Shown here one piece after another: positions 11,131 through 22,277 of a stretch of DNA of 64,000 nucleotides (its first letter is position 1; every line of letters begins with the position of its first letter). Both the position numbers and the translations under genes were made by a program. The DNA is from Cymodocea nodosa. Lineage: Eukaryota; Streptophyta; Magnoliopsida; Alismatales; Cymodoceaceae. Location: positions 11,194,501 to 11,258,500 of the forward strand of contig CM072344.1 of assembly GCA_036874045.1 (NCBI GenBank). Reading direction: 5' to 3'. A model generated the notes under the pieces. The model was not told where the DNA came from. It ran no database searches and worked only from the letters and a program-made list of their open reading frames with translations.

Positions 11131-12918
11131 TCAGATATTTTTTAAATATAAAGAAAACTGATCAAAAATATTAAAATTCTCAACTATCTTAGCTTGATTT
11201 TTCTGAAAATTTCTTTTGACATTCTTACATCGTGTGCTATCATTTATATGCTGCATTTTATCAATTTGCACATATTTATTTCCCTTTTTAATTACATATG
11301 AAATAGTTTTTCTCTTACTATTCTTAGTACTGGAAATAGAGACATTATTTTTAGCAATACCATCATGCAATATATAATTTTCAGAAGATGCATCGTGTAA
11401 ACCAATACCATGTTTTTCTACATTTGATATTTTACTACTAAGTTCATTTGTTATAGTTTGACTATTATTTCATTTACTTAATATAGCATTTTGATCGCAG
11501 ACCTTAATCTTTAACATATCAATTTCTAAATTTAAATCAGTAATAGTCAGCTCTAGTTTTTTAATTTCACAGATCATTTTCTTCTTATCAGCAATTAAAC
11601 TTTCACAATTAGCATGTAATTTTCTTTCTATTGTAGTAAACTTTAAAATTTCCTATGCATGCCTTTGATTTTCTTCTTTAAATTTATTCAACGTAGAGTT
11701 TAGAAAATCAATCTTATTTTCAGATTCATCTAGCATTTTCCTAGTGTTCTTTCCTTCTATTTTTACTTTCTTATATTTTCTAGCCAGTCTATTGTATTCA
11801 ACAAGTAATCCATCAAAACTATCAAAGTTAGCATTTTGATAAGAGGATACCTCATTGGATTTTTCCATGAAGCATACGTTTGCCAGATTTTCTTCTGAAG
11901 CTGATGTTGATGAGGATTCATTGTCTGATGTTGAATCCTTTGTTCCTTCACTTTGTGAAGCTGAAGAGTCATCCCATGTCACTTTAAGTGTCCTTCTCTT
12001 TCTAAATTTCTTACTCCTAAAATTCCTCCTCGAATTCTTCTTATCTTTGTTGAGCGGACAATCAGTTTGAAAGTGACCCGGTCTGTTGCACTTGTAGCAT
12101 ATGATTTTGTCTTTTGTGAATGACTTCTCCATATCTCCAGATGTCTTTGCTGACCTGAAGTTCCTACGTTTCTTCAATAGATTTCTAAATTTTCTAGTCA
12201 ACAATAGTAAATCATCGTTAGAATCACTAGTGACTTCTAAGACTTTATCAACCTCAAAAGCCAGATCCCTTCTAGGAATTTTCCCTTTTGGATCTAAATG
12301 TTGTACTTCATAGGCTGTTAGATTTCCTATGAGATCATCGAGAGTATATGTATTTAAATTTTTGGACTCTTTAATAGATGATGTCTTTTGAGCCTAAATT
12401 TTAGTTAAAGATCTAAGGATCTTTCTTACCAATTCTTTTTCCTCGAATTTCTTACCTAAAGATTTTAATGAATCTACAATCTCAAGAAAACAAGAAAACA
12501 TGTTAGAGATACATTCCTTTTCGTGCATTTTAAAAAGCTCATATTTATGTACTAACATATTAATCTTAGATTCCTTGACTTGGTTAGTACCTTCGTTGGC
12601 AATTTCTAATGCATGCCATATCTCATATGTAGTTTGATATGCAGAAACTTTATTAAATTGATCATTAGATAAAGCACAAAACAAGATGTTTAAACCTTTA
12701 GCATTCAGTGTCATTCGCTCCTTTTCATCAAAAGTCCAAGTATCATATGGAGTTGTAATTAACACTATAGGATTGCTAATTATATGCCATAGTTTGAAAT
12801 CGATTGACTGAAAGAATACTTTCATCCTATATTTCCAATAGCCATAATTGCTACCTTAAAACATAGGACAATTAGTGGTCTATCCCTTAGTCATAACTAA
12901 GATTTCAGTATTATCCAT
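11131..12918 (-). pseudogene. gag: Copia-E gag with coiled-coil linker
   Basis: The ATG (12918-12916) starts MDNTEILV and leads into NYGYWKYRMKVFF, the copia gag N-terminal signature. All parts lie in one frame down to 11131, with only scattered stops (for example before 12825 and after LRSLTKI). A complete zinc knuckle, CYKCNRPGHFQTDC, lies at 12099-12058 after a basic stretch. An acidic Ser-rich part and a heptad-like coiled coil follow, as in SIRE-type copia gags. The region 11130-10900 links to protease with several stops. The primer site and LTR-E lie just upstream. Confidence 0.85.
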
Positions 12919-12996
12919 TTTAAACAAATGATCCTAAGTAAATGATAGGAAAAACCAATTCCTAAATAGAGAAATGAAAGCTCTTAATTAAGATAA

Positions 12997-13011
12997 AGTT
13001 CTCTTATACCA
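12997..13011 (-). other. Primer binding site of Copia-E (degenerate)
   Basis: On the minus strand CTGGTATAAGAGAAC starts just after the LTR end. It corresponds to TGGTATCAGAGC with changes, so it was an initiator Met tRNA site. Confidence 0.7.
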
Positions 13012-13013
13012 GT

Positions 13014-14194
13014 TGTAGGATTGTCTATATCACAAGAGGGGGGGTGAATTGTGTCTTTAGTAATTAAAATACCAGTAGATAAAACAAGAGCACAAAACAC
13101 TCGTAAATGAAATTCTATTCTTTATAATCTTTAAAGACAGAATTTACAATATCTTTTCAACTCAATTCCCTTCTTGAAGGTTTTGATACAGTAATGTTCG
13201 ATATACAATTCAAATAGAAAAATAAAGTTCTTATTCAAAACTAATTTCGAATTGTATAAAACCTGATCTTTATGCACACAGCTTCTTTCCTTCTCTTTAC
13301 TCAACTTTTGTATCTCTTCTTCTCTAGTTGTCGAATTTCCAAACTGTTTGTTGCTCCTTTTCTGAAATTGCTTGAAATTTTGAACTTCTTCTGATGTTGG
13401 AGAATTTTTCTAGAATATGAATATCCAAACTTAACTTTTCAGTTAGGGATCCAAATTGAATATTTAGACTTAGTTTTTGAGATTGGAATCCTTTGTTGTA
13501 ATATAGCTCGTACTCTCTATTAATAGTCAAACTATGTCTTCACGTTCAGCATGTTCATCTGCTTAATCCATAATCTATAATCCACGTACTGATTTTTTCT
13601 TTAATCCAAATTACTATCTTTTGAGTTTCCACTTTCTCCACTATCATTTTGAATTTCCACGATCTTCACTTGTAGATTTACCGAGACTTTATCTTCTTGG
13701 AGTCTTGTACAATATATTCTAAGTCTTCGATTTAGTCGAACACTTATCCTTTAAGTCTTGTAAAAACTCGATTACTTATCTATAACTCTTCGAGTTTTTG
13801 CACCTACAAAACACGTGACTAAACATAGCAAACTTATCTATTCGTTAGTCATTTTATAAAACTCGAAGACTTATCTATCCATGCGTATAAAAATTCGAAC
13901 AATTATCTAACTATTCGATTTTCATCACCGAACACACATGGAAAAACACGTGACAACTTAAAACATTAAAAACACATGTGTAGATAACTTAACTATACAA
14001 GTTTTTAGCATAAACTATTTGACTAAAATAAAACGTTAACTATTTGAAAATCTAACTCTTCGAAAAACTTTAACTTATCCGACATAAAAATGAAACTTTC
14101 TGATAATCTGTTAACTATTATACTTAGAGAATATTATTTAGACTTATTTAAAAACTTTAATAAAGCATATTTCATCAAAACAAAATTCCTAACA
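13014..14194 (-). repeat. LTR-E (5' LTR of Copia-E)
   Basis: On the minus strand it begins TGTTAGGAATTTTG and ends ACAATCCTACA, followed by the primer site and gag. The inner part near 13690-14140 contains ACGTG cores and many TTATC/TCGAA stretches, related to the TAACT...TCCGA motifs of the other LTRs but more decayed. No second full copy was seen, so the 3' LTR of this element is missing. It abuts Copia-X integrase at 14195. Confidence 0.82.
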
Positions 14195-15680
14195 CTTGGT
14201 TAATGTTTCTAAGACATAAGAGTGAAGTATTTGAGGAGTTTAAGATTTTTCTGAATCTAGTTCAAAATGGAAAGCAATTGAAAGTTCAAAAAATTAAAAG
14301 TGATCATGGAAGGGAATTTGAAAATGAAAATATGGAAAAGCTTTGCCAAGATCTAGGAATAGAACATAGATTTGCCTTTCCTAGAGCCCCTTCTCAAAAT
14401 GGAGTTGTAGAGAGAAAGAATAGATCTCTTTAAGAAATGGCTTAGACTATGATAAATGAAAATAAGGTTGCTTATTATTTTTGGGTTGAGGTAGTTAGTA
14501 TTGCATGTTATATTTTAAATAGAGTAACCCTAAGAAGAGAATTAGATAAGACTCTTTTTGAACTATGGACGGGAAGAATTCCTAAAGTTCATTATTTTAA
14601 TGCTTTTGGATCTAAATGTTTTATTCTGAATACAAAGGAGAATAAAGATAAATTTGAAGCAAAATCTAATGAAGGTATATTTTTGGGATATTCTTCAAGA
14701 AGCAAGGCTTATAGAGTTTATAACAAAATTTCCTTGGCTGTTAAGGAATCAATGCATGTAAATTTTGATGAAGAGCCAAGTAATAATTCAAGAGAAATTA
14801 TTGGTACTTCTAAAGATGAATGTGATGAATTAAATATTAGAGAATCTAGTACCATTGGTCAAGAAAGAAATGATAACCCTATGTCTCATAAATTTTTGCC
14901 TCAACACCCTAAGGAGTTTATTATTGGTGATATTTCAAAAGGTGTACAAACAAGATCTAGAATCAATGTATCTAGGTGTTATGCATTTCTATCTGAAATA
15001 GAACCTAAGAATATTTATGAGGCATTACATGACAAATTTTGGATTAGTGCCATGCAGGAAGAACTTAATTAGTTTAGAAGAAACAAAGTATGAGATTTAG
15101 TTCTTAAACCCCAAGATCATTCAATTATAGACACTAAATGGGTATTTAAGACTAAATCTGATGAATCAGGGCATGTAATTAGAAATAAGGCTAGATTAGT
15201 AGCCTAAGGGTATAATCAACAGAGGGGAATAGATTTTGAAGAAACTTTTGCTCCTGTAGCTAGATTAGAATCAGTTAGAATATTTCTAACTTTTGCTGCT
15301 CATATTAATTTTAAACTATATCAAATGGATGTCAAAAGTGCATTTCTAAATGGTTTAATTAAAGAGGAAGTATATGTTAGGCAACCACCTAGTTTTGCAG
15401 ATGTAGATTATTCTGAGCATGTTTTCAAACTAAAGAAGACCCTGTATGGATTGAAACAAGCTCCGAGAGCTTAGTATGATAGGCCAAAATCTTTTCTGTT
15501 AGATAATGGTTTTTCTATTGGTAAGGTTGATAATACCTTATTCTTTAAGAAAAATTATCTAGGTTTGCTAGTTGTTCAAATTTATGTTGATGATATCATT
15601 TTTGGAGTAACTAATGAGGATTTAAGTAATAAGTTTGTAGAACAGATGAAGAATTAGTTTGAGATGAGTTTAATGGGTGA
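14195..15680 (+). pseudogene. pol: Copia-X integrase-RT fragment
   Basis: One frame with scattered stops covers the integrase core C-terminal half (KSDHGREFEN, PSQNGVVERKNRSL), the integrase tail (SKAYRVYNKI), the linker with EPKNIYEALHDKFW, and [38 protein letters not shown] and YVDDIIFG at 15583-15594. Stops lie after RSL, MQEELN, NKV, RLVA and PRA and in the FEMSL region, several replacing Trp or Gln. The fragment ends at FEMSLMGD, where the Athila+ LTR begins exactly (TGTTTAG at 15681). The left edge is the LTR-E end, so both sides are insertion boundaries. RNase H is not found in the window. Confidence 0.86.
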
Positions 15681-17017
15681 TGTTTAGAATGAAAAAGTGC
15701 ATATTATTAACAGTTAAATGATGGTTAATTGCATAATATTTAGCTTATCATATGAGAATTAAGCCATTATGTTATAATTGCACTATTATATGCTTTAATT
15801 GAAGAATCTGCTTAATTTTGGGGAATTAATGTTAATTTAGTACATTTCTGAACTGTCGGTAAGTTGCAGGCTATGAAATTCTTAAGTATCCGAATTTTCT
15901 GATATTTCGGACAGTTATGTTTAACATACCAAACATATTCGGATAGTTATGTCTAACAGACCGAGTATGTATCGGATAGTTATGTTTAAATTACCAAACA
16001 GTTATGCTTTGAGAGAATAGTTTATTATTTCCTGAAGTACACGTGTCGAAACCATAATGCATGACTTAAGTGAACTTTCAATGAGTTATCTCTAACTATC
16101 CAAAATTGCAGCTGGGCATCAGACAGTTATATATGTAACTCTCCGAAATCTCTTTTTATTTATGAAATAGCTGTGGACACGTGTCATGTTCTAGGTAAAT
16201 GACTTAAGTGGATTTTCGATGAGTTATCTGTAACTATCCGAAATGCATCTGAGCATCGGATAGTTATCAACATAACTCTCTGAAATGTTATTTTATAATT
16301 AAAAATGCTACTGACACATGTCGAGATCTGGTAGATTTACTTAAGTTATATATTGGTGAGTTATCTGTAACTATCCGAAATGCACTTGAGCATTGGATAG
16401 TTAAGTTTATAAGTATCCAAAATGCACCTGAGCATCGGATAGTTAGATTTATGCATGTGTTGAATTTAAATGCTTTAGAATATCACGTGAGATGCACATG
16501 TTTAACTCGTTAAGTTAGCATAACTGTACGCGTTGAGTTACATGAATATATACAAAGGTAACGCGTTATGTTAGTGGCTTATTTCTTTATTACATATATT
16601 TTATAGTTATTTTCCAAAATGCCACTATAGCGATTGCAGGAACAGACAGTTGGAAGAGAAAAACCACGTTTGCACATATCAAGCAGGGAAAGAAATCATC
16701 GCTGTTGATACGAATGAAGGAAATCCAACCGACCATTCAAGCAAAAGTAGTTACTACTGAAGAAATATAAAAGAAAAGAAGAAAAAAAAGAAAGGTGTGA
16801 TCGATAGGTGATCAATGGGCAGACAGTGTGTGTAGAGGAGGATGAGCGTCGCAATTCTCCGAAGTACCACACCAACAATCATCACCACCACCACCACACC
16901 ATAATCACCAATCATCGGAGGTCTGTGAGGATACTTACCTGATGTCGGGTCGATTCCGAGCCAAACACAGTGCCTCACAACCACTGTGAGGAGTGATCGC
17001 GTCGCGAGAAGGGAAGC
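15681..17017 (+). repeat. Athila+ 5' LTR, first part
   Basis: It starts TGTTTAGAATGAAAAAG directly after the Copia-X RT. It matches, inverted, 17961-19206 and 28066-29090. It carries CGGATAGTTA / TAACTCTCCGAAA arrays, several ACGTG cores and the block TCACGTGAGATGCACATG at 16483-16500 shared with LTR-C. It is cut at GAAGC (17013-17017) by the insertion of Athila-, and the LTR resumes at 29096. The two parts together make an LTR of about 2.3 kb. Confidence 0.85.
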
Positions 17018-19206
17018 TGTTTGGGTTTTCCCAGCACTACACTAGAAAAACTTGGATTTGTTACTTCTGTTTTACTTAATTAATTTATCTTTATGTCTAT
17101 TCTTACTTTTAGAAGTAAACAAACAACCTTTAATACAATTTAGATATTAATTCCAATTTGTACTTTAACTACAAGTGCATAGTGTCTATTGTATCAGTTT
17201 GCAAGTACAGGTCGATCCCATAAGGAATTGCAAACGAATTTAAGAACTATTTGATTGTTAACAATTCAAATTTATATTCAATAAGCACTCTGTTGAATTA
17301 CAGTTAACTCAACAGACAAAGTTTGTTGAGTTATAGCTAACTCAACGGACTATCCTCGTGGACTTAAGTTAACTCCGTGAGCCTGTCTCTTCTTTATACT
17401 ATTACTATTTACAAAGAAATTCGACCAACCATTGGGCGATTCCATAGATTGTAAATAACATCAATTAAGCTTTTTAATGCTAGTTAACATTGGATTTATC
17501 ATTAAGTAATACTAACATTCAGATGATTCAAACAATAACCATTAAAATCTTTAAGTCTTTTGTACGAACCAATTTCAGTAAACTGTAAAATTAAAACTAA
17601 CATAAAACAATCACAAAACTGATACAGATAACATTAATCACGATACAACACAAATAATACAACACTCAAATACAACATATAAACGAAGATAAATTGTTTT
17701 TGGTATTTTTGTTTTGATGTGAACATGGAAATGGGCGAAAGGTGAAATGTAAAGTAATCTCACTCGACAGTAAATACATCCGACACTACTTGCAATGCGA
17801 TTACACCACTGAAAATTAAACCACTTACAATTCTGTCTCCTCTCCCTATAGAATCATGAGTCCAGAATTGCAAGATGATCTCCTCTTCAGCATACAGGCA
17901 TCAACCTGAAGCCAAGGCTAAAAGCTTTACAATCTCCTGAAATATGAGTCGGCGCTTGGTGAAAATGACTTCCCTTCCCGCGACGCGATGACTCCTCACA
18001 GTGGTTGTCAGGCATTGTGTTTGGCTCAGAATCAACCCGACATTAGGCAAGTATCCTCACAGACCTCTGATGGTTGGTGATAATGGTGGTGATGATGGTG
18101 GTTATAATGGTTGGTGTGGTACTTGAGAGAATTGTGACGCTCATCCTCCTCTGCTCACATTGTCCATCCATCGATCACACTCTCTTCTTTTTTTCTTCTT
18201 TTCTTTTGTATTTCTTCAGTAGTAACTACTTCTGCTTGAATGATCGGTTGGATTTCCTTCATTCATATCAATGGCGATGCTTCCTTCTCCTGTGTGATAT
18301 GTGCAAACGTAGTTTTTCCTTCCAACTGTCCTATTCTTGCAACCTCTACAGTGGCATATTAGAAAATATATAGTCCGTGGAGTTACAGATAACTCAATGA
18401 ACTTTCCTCATTGATTTAACTATAAAACACGTGCATAAATTTAACTATCTGATGCTTAGGTGCATTTCGGATACTTAAGAACTTAATTATCCAATGCTTA
18501 GATGCATTTCGGATAGTTACAGATAACTCACCGATGCATAACTTAAGTAAATCTACCAGATCTCAACACATGTCAGCAGCAGTTTTAATCATAAAATAAC
18601 ATTTCGGAGAGTTACAGGTCTAACTATTCGATGCTTAGATGCATTTTGGATAGTTACAGCTAACTCACTGAAAATCCACTCAAGTCGCTTTCCCAAAACA
18701 TGACACGTGTCCTTAGCTATTTTATAAATAAAAAGAGATTTTGGAGAGTTACAAGGATAACTATCCGATGCCCAACTGCAATTTCGTATAGTTATAGATA
18801 ACTCACCGAAAGTTCACTTAAGTCATTCATTCTGGTTTTGACACGTGCACTTCTGGAAATAATAAAATATTCTTTCAAAACATAAATGTTCGGCAATTTA
18901 AACATAACTATCCAATACATATTCGGTCTGTTAAACATAACTATCCGAATTTGTTCGGTAGGTTAAACATAACTGTCCGAAATATCAGAAAATTTGGATA
19001 CTTAAGAATTTCACAGCCTGCAACTTACCGACAGTTTGTAAATGTACTAAATTAACATTAATTCCCCAAAATTAAGCAGATTCTTCAATTAAAGCATATA
19101 ACAGTGCAATTATAACATAATGGCTTAATTCTTATATGATAAGCTAAATATTATGCAATTAACCATCATCTAACCGTTAATAATATGCACTTTTTCATTC
19201 TAAACA
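17018..19206 (-). repeat. 3' LTR of Athila-
   Basis: On the minus strand it begins TGTTTAGAATGAAAAAG after the purine tract TATAGGGGAAG and ends CCCAAACA. It covers the same sequence as the split Athila+ LTR. The inner part includes a CGCGACGCGA block near 17980, a polypyrimidine stretch near 18180, and CAACGGACT / GTTGAGTTA repeats near 17300-17370. Short reading frames in it follow the LTR sequence and are not genes. Confidence 0.88.
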
Positions 19207-20953
19207 CTTCCCCTATACTTAAATTTTGCTAGTCCCTTAGCAAACTAAGATCTAATTAATTGGTTTTTAAAAGTGCTAGAATTAATTCTTCCCCTTTTGT
19301 TTTTCTTCTGTTTAGCATAAAAATATATTCTGTATATTTCAGTAATTAACCTGCAAAGATATTTAGAATATATGTAAATTACATATAAAGTATATCATCA
19401 TCATATAAGTGTTAATTATATTATCGTTTATTCTTCTTTTCATCATCTGTCATCCTGAATTTTTCAATAAGATTTCTAGAAGAAATTTCAACAGCATACG
19501 AATCAAAGTACAATCCAATTCAATCTGATTAAGACAAGTAGAATAAAGAATTGTATCTCCATTAAACAACTTCAAAAGTCAATTCCAGATTCATATTTCA
19601 GCAATTCTAGATAATAGAAAATATACTCGATTCATAAGATATCTGTATTTCACAAAACACTTATACCTTTTAGAGCAGTATATATATATATATATATTTT
19701 TTTTTTCGTACTTTAAAAGTTAATTTGATAAGCTTGAATCATACAGGAGCTTTCTAATGTACCCATGTAATGAGTTTTCAGTCAACAATCCCAGATCTGA
19801 TCAGGATCTTAGGTTGCCAGATTTCAAGAGTCCTTTTTCAAGTCAACAATCCTTACATACCTATCTACTCAAGTACAAAAGGCTCGTGATCAAACAAGTC
19901 AATAAACTCTCAAAGTTTTTTTTTTTTTTTTTTTCAATCAAAATACACATAAAACCTTAATCACATACTGTATATGTATGTATTTCATTAATACAAATGA
20001 AGTAAAACACCAATCTCATATAGTCCTGTTTCTATCATTTACTGAAAATATGAATCCATAACAATAAGCTCATACTTTTTCTGTAGTTTAATAAGATCTA
20101 CACATAAATCATTCTACAAGTTCAATTAGTCAAATTAAATGTATCTTTAATCATATGTGTTTCATTTAATCTAGAATTCATATTTCAGCTCCTTCAGGAC
20201 TTTAGATAATTTTCTGATTAAGCATTAAGTATTTTGATTTCATTTTAAAATCGTGAAACTGTTAAACTCATGAACTTCAGAAAAATCATAAGATACTATA
20301 TCTAGATTTACATAAATAATAAATTCTATAGCATCTTCTATAGCCTTCTAAATATAACATTCAAGCAGATTATAAAAATTTTACAATCTCAATTATCAGA
20401 TAGTTACAGCAAGTTCATAAAAATTTTCAATTTCCTCAAAACTTTGTAGTACCATTTTAATTCCTTTAATTAACAAACTTACATGGCTGTTACTTTAATT
20501 ACCTCCCCCCCATACCTACATTTTGCATTGTCCTCAATGTAAAAGATTTGACAATAAATACAGTAATTGTAGCAAGCATGAATACAGTTTTATTTGATTT
20601 AAAATTCAGGATAAGTAATTGGTTACATACCTTGTTCCATTTGTATCTCCTTCTGCATATTCCAGTTTTTGATTCTGAAAAACTTTTCATTCCTCGATAA
20701 ACACAGAATATATAACAAAATAACATTTAATAGATATTGATAATTCAATATCTTGTGTGGAACCTAGGCTCCTATGCCTTTGGTAGCAAGCCAGTTGGTT
20801 TCCCAGAATAGATACCAACAAATTGGATTGATATTTTGTTTTATTTTTTTTTAATAAAACGAACATGAAAACTTCAAAATTTCTTTTTTTTTTTATTTTT
20901 TTTTTCTAAAAATAAATGCAGAATACACAACATTAAACACACAAAATCACAAC
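19207..20953 (-). other. 3' noncoding region of Athila- between F-box gene and LTR
   Basis: No gene is seen. It ends at the minus-strand purine tract at 19207-19217 beside the LTR. A second purine tract, read as GGGGGGGAGG, lies near 20503-20512. The part from about 19440 to 20450 is homologous over most of its length to 52840-53710 in Copia-C; the clearest block is 19718-19912 against 53103-53298. It includes TA repeats at 19679-19696 and T runs near 19917-19934 and 20881-20906. Confidence 0.6.
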
Positions 20954-22093
20954 TTAAGAACATGATTGAAAAGTAGAAACAAATGGAATAAATGTATCAG
21001 TCCAAGCAAACCTTTTAGGCATAGTTCTTCTTGCTATTAATTCTGTTTTAATACAGTTCTTGTTCCTTCTTAATTTGTAAACATGCAATATATTATAAAT
21101 TCCAAATACGAGTGTATTACCATTAATGATATGTAATGCAGAAAGGGATCCTTTTTGATTCCAAGGTAATGTAGCAGTTTCTATTTCTACATCTATTTCA
21201 ATATACTCCTCTTCCCACTTCCATTCATTCATGTCTTTCATAATCCATATTTGAAATTTCATCAGTTCATCCCACCATCTTATTAGACATAAAGTAGGAT
21301 CATCTTCTTCATTATACCACATTCCTATTTGAATTTCATTAAATTCTACAGATGGTGGTTTAGCTATTTCACTCGGTATAGGGAAAATTTCTATATAATC
21401 ATCATAACTGTCTATGCCCACTATATATAAATCAGATCTATATGCTATTGATATCTCTGCGACTAAATAGATATATCCATCAAGTATGACATGTGTTTGG
21501 TTAATTAATGATTTCTGTCCTAGATATATTATAATGTTTTCATTCCAAGATCTATTCAGAAAATTATACACACTTAAGCGTAAATCTTCACCCCAATTTC
21601 CTGTAGGTCTCCAATAATATAATTTTTCAGGAATTGCAGAATTTTTATCAAAAAATATTAAAGCTGACCCACAATTTACAATTGGTGCTTCAAATCTATT
21701 AGGTCTTCCTATATTCCATTCTTCTCCTATTATAGGATTTCTTATCAAAATATCAGGTAATAATAAACTTGCATACCTTGGTCTTGTCTTGTATATGATT
21801 AATCCTTCATCTATCCCCATAATATGATTTATTCCTTCTAATGCATTGCGTGGAATTCCAATAGTTTCTTCCATAGCCAGATATTCATGGGTATTTGAAC
21901 TACGATTAAATGACCTCCATATGAATCCATCTCTAATCTTAGTCATTTTTACAACTTGTAGTCCCTGAAAATATTTTTCTTCAATAAAGTCTTTAATTTC
22001 CTTTGATACACAACACAGCCTGCACAGATCTTTAGCTGACAAGTTACTTAGTACTTCCCTTAGTGCATCCAACAGTAATTGCATCAATTCCAT
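20954..22093 (-). CDS. F-box protein (F-box-associated type) carried by the retroelement
   Basis: This is an uninterrupted 379-codon frame, the only long intact gene here. Residues about 4-45 form an F-box: LLLDALREVLSNLSAKDL, then a Cys-rich CRLCCVSKEIKDFI helix, the surface that binds the SKP1-like subunit of SCF ubiquitin ligases. Residues about 70-365 are rich in Trp and Tyr with beta-strand-like repeats (LLLPDILIRNPI, EEWNIG, KLYYWRP, VILDGYIYLVAE, MWYNEEDDPTLCLIRWWD, WNQKGSLSALHIINGNTLVFG), as in plant F-box-associated substrate domains. The ATG is the first in frame. The upstream 180 bases contain AACTCAACGGACT and CGTTGAGTTA. The gene lies in the element's sense direction between gag and the 3' noncoding region, suggesting capture of a host gene. 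The substrate is unknown; whether it is expressed cannot be told. Confidence 0.85.
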   Translation of the reverse strand: MELMQLLLDALREVLSNLSAKDLCRLCCVSKEIKDFIEEKYFQGLQVVKMTKIRDGFIWRSFNRSSNTHEYLAMEETIGIPRNALEGINHIMGIDEGLIIYKTRPRYASLLLPDILIRNPIIGEEWNIGRPNRFEAPIVNCGSALIFFDKNSAIPEKLYYWRPTGNWGEDLRLSVYNFLNRSWNENIIIYLGQKSLINQTHVILDGYIYLVAEISIAYRSDLYIVGIDSYDDYIEIFPIPSEIAKPPSVEFNEIQIGMWYNEEDDPTLCLIRWWDELMKFQIWIMKDMNEWKWEEEYIEIDVEIETATLPWNQKGSLSALHIINGNTLVFGIYNILHVYKLRRNKNCIKTELIARRTMPKRFAWTDTFIPFVSTFQSCS

Positions 22094-22277
22094 TTATCGA
22101 TTCTGTATAACACAAACAAAAATTTAGCAGAGACAAAAATTAACATAACTACTACACACCCTCATGGAGTTAAGTCATAACTCAACGGACTAAGTTCGTT
22201 GAGTTAAAAATTAACTCTACGATACTAAAAATAAAAAAACATATATACATACAGATAGTTGCTTCAGATATGTTGCT

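Noticed and set aside
16696..16984. Two short minus-strand frames of 60 and 76 codons
   Set aside because: They lie wholly in the Athila LTR, overlap each other, and the matching LTR copies do not keep them as frames.
18074..18373. A 99-codon frame rich in Val/Met and Phe
   Set aside because: It is the inverse copy of the same LTR stretch with a polypyrimidine run; no protein motif and no conservation in the other LTRs.
15681..19206. A giant terminal inverted repeat transposon (fold-back or Mutator-like)
   Set aside because: The right arm ends at a polypurine tract and is a normal Athila LTR; the left arm continues at 29096 across a GAAGC duplication. Nested insertion explains the inversion.
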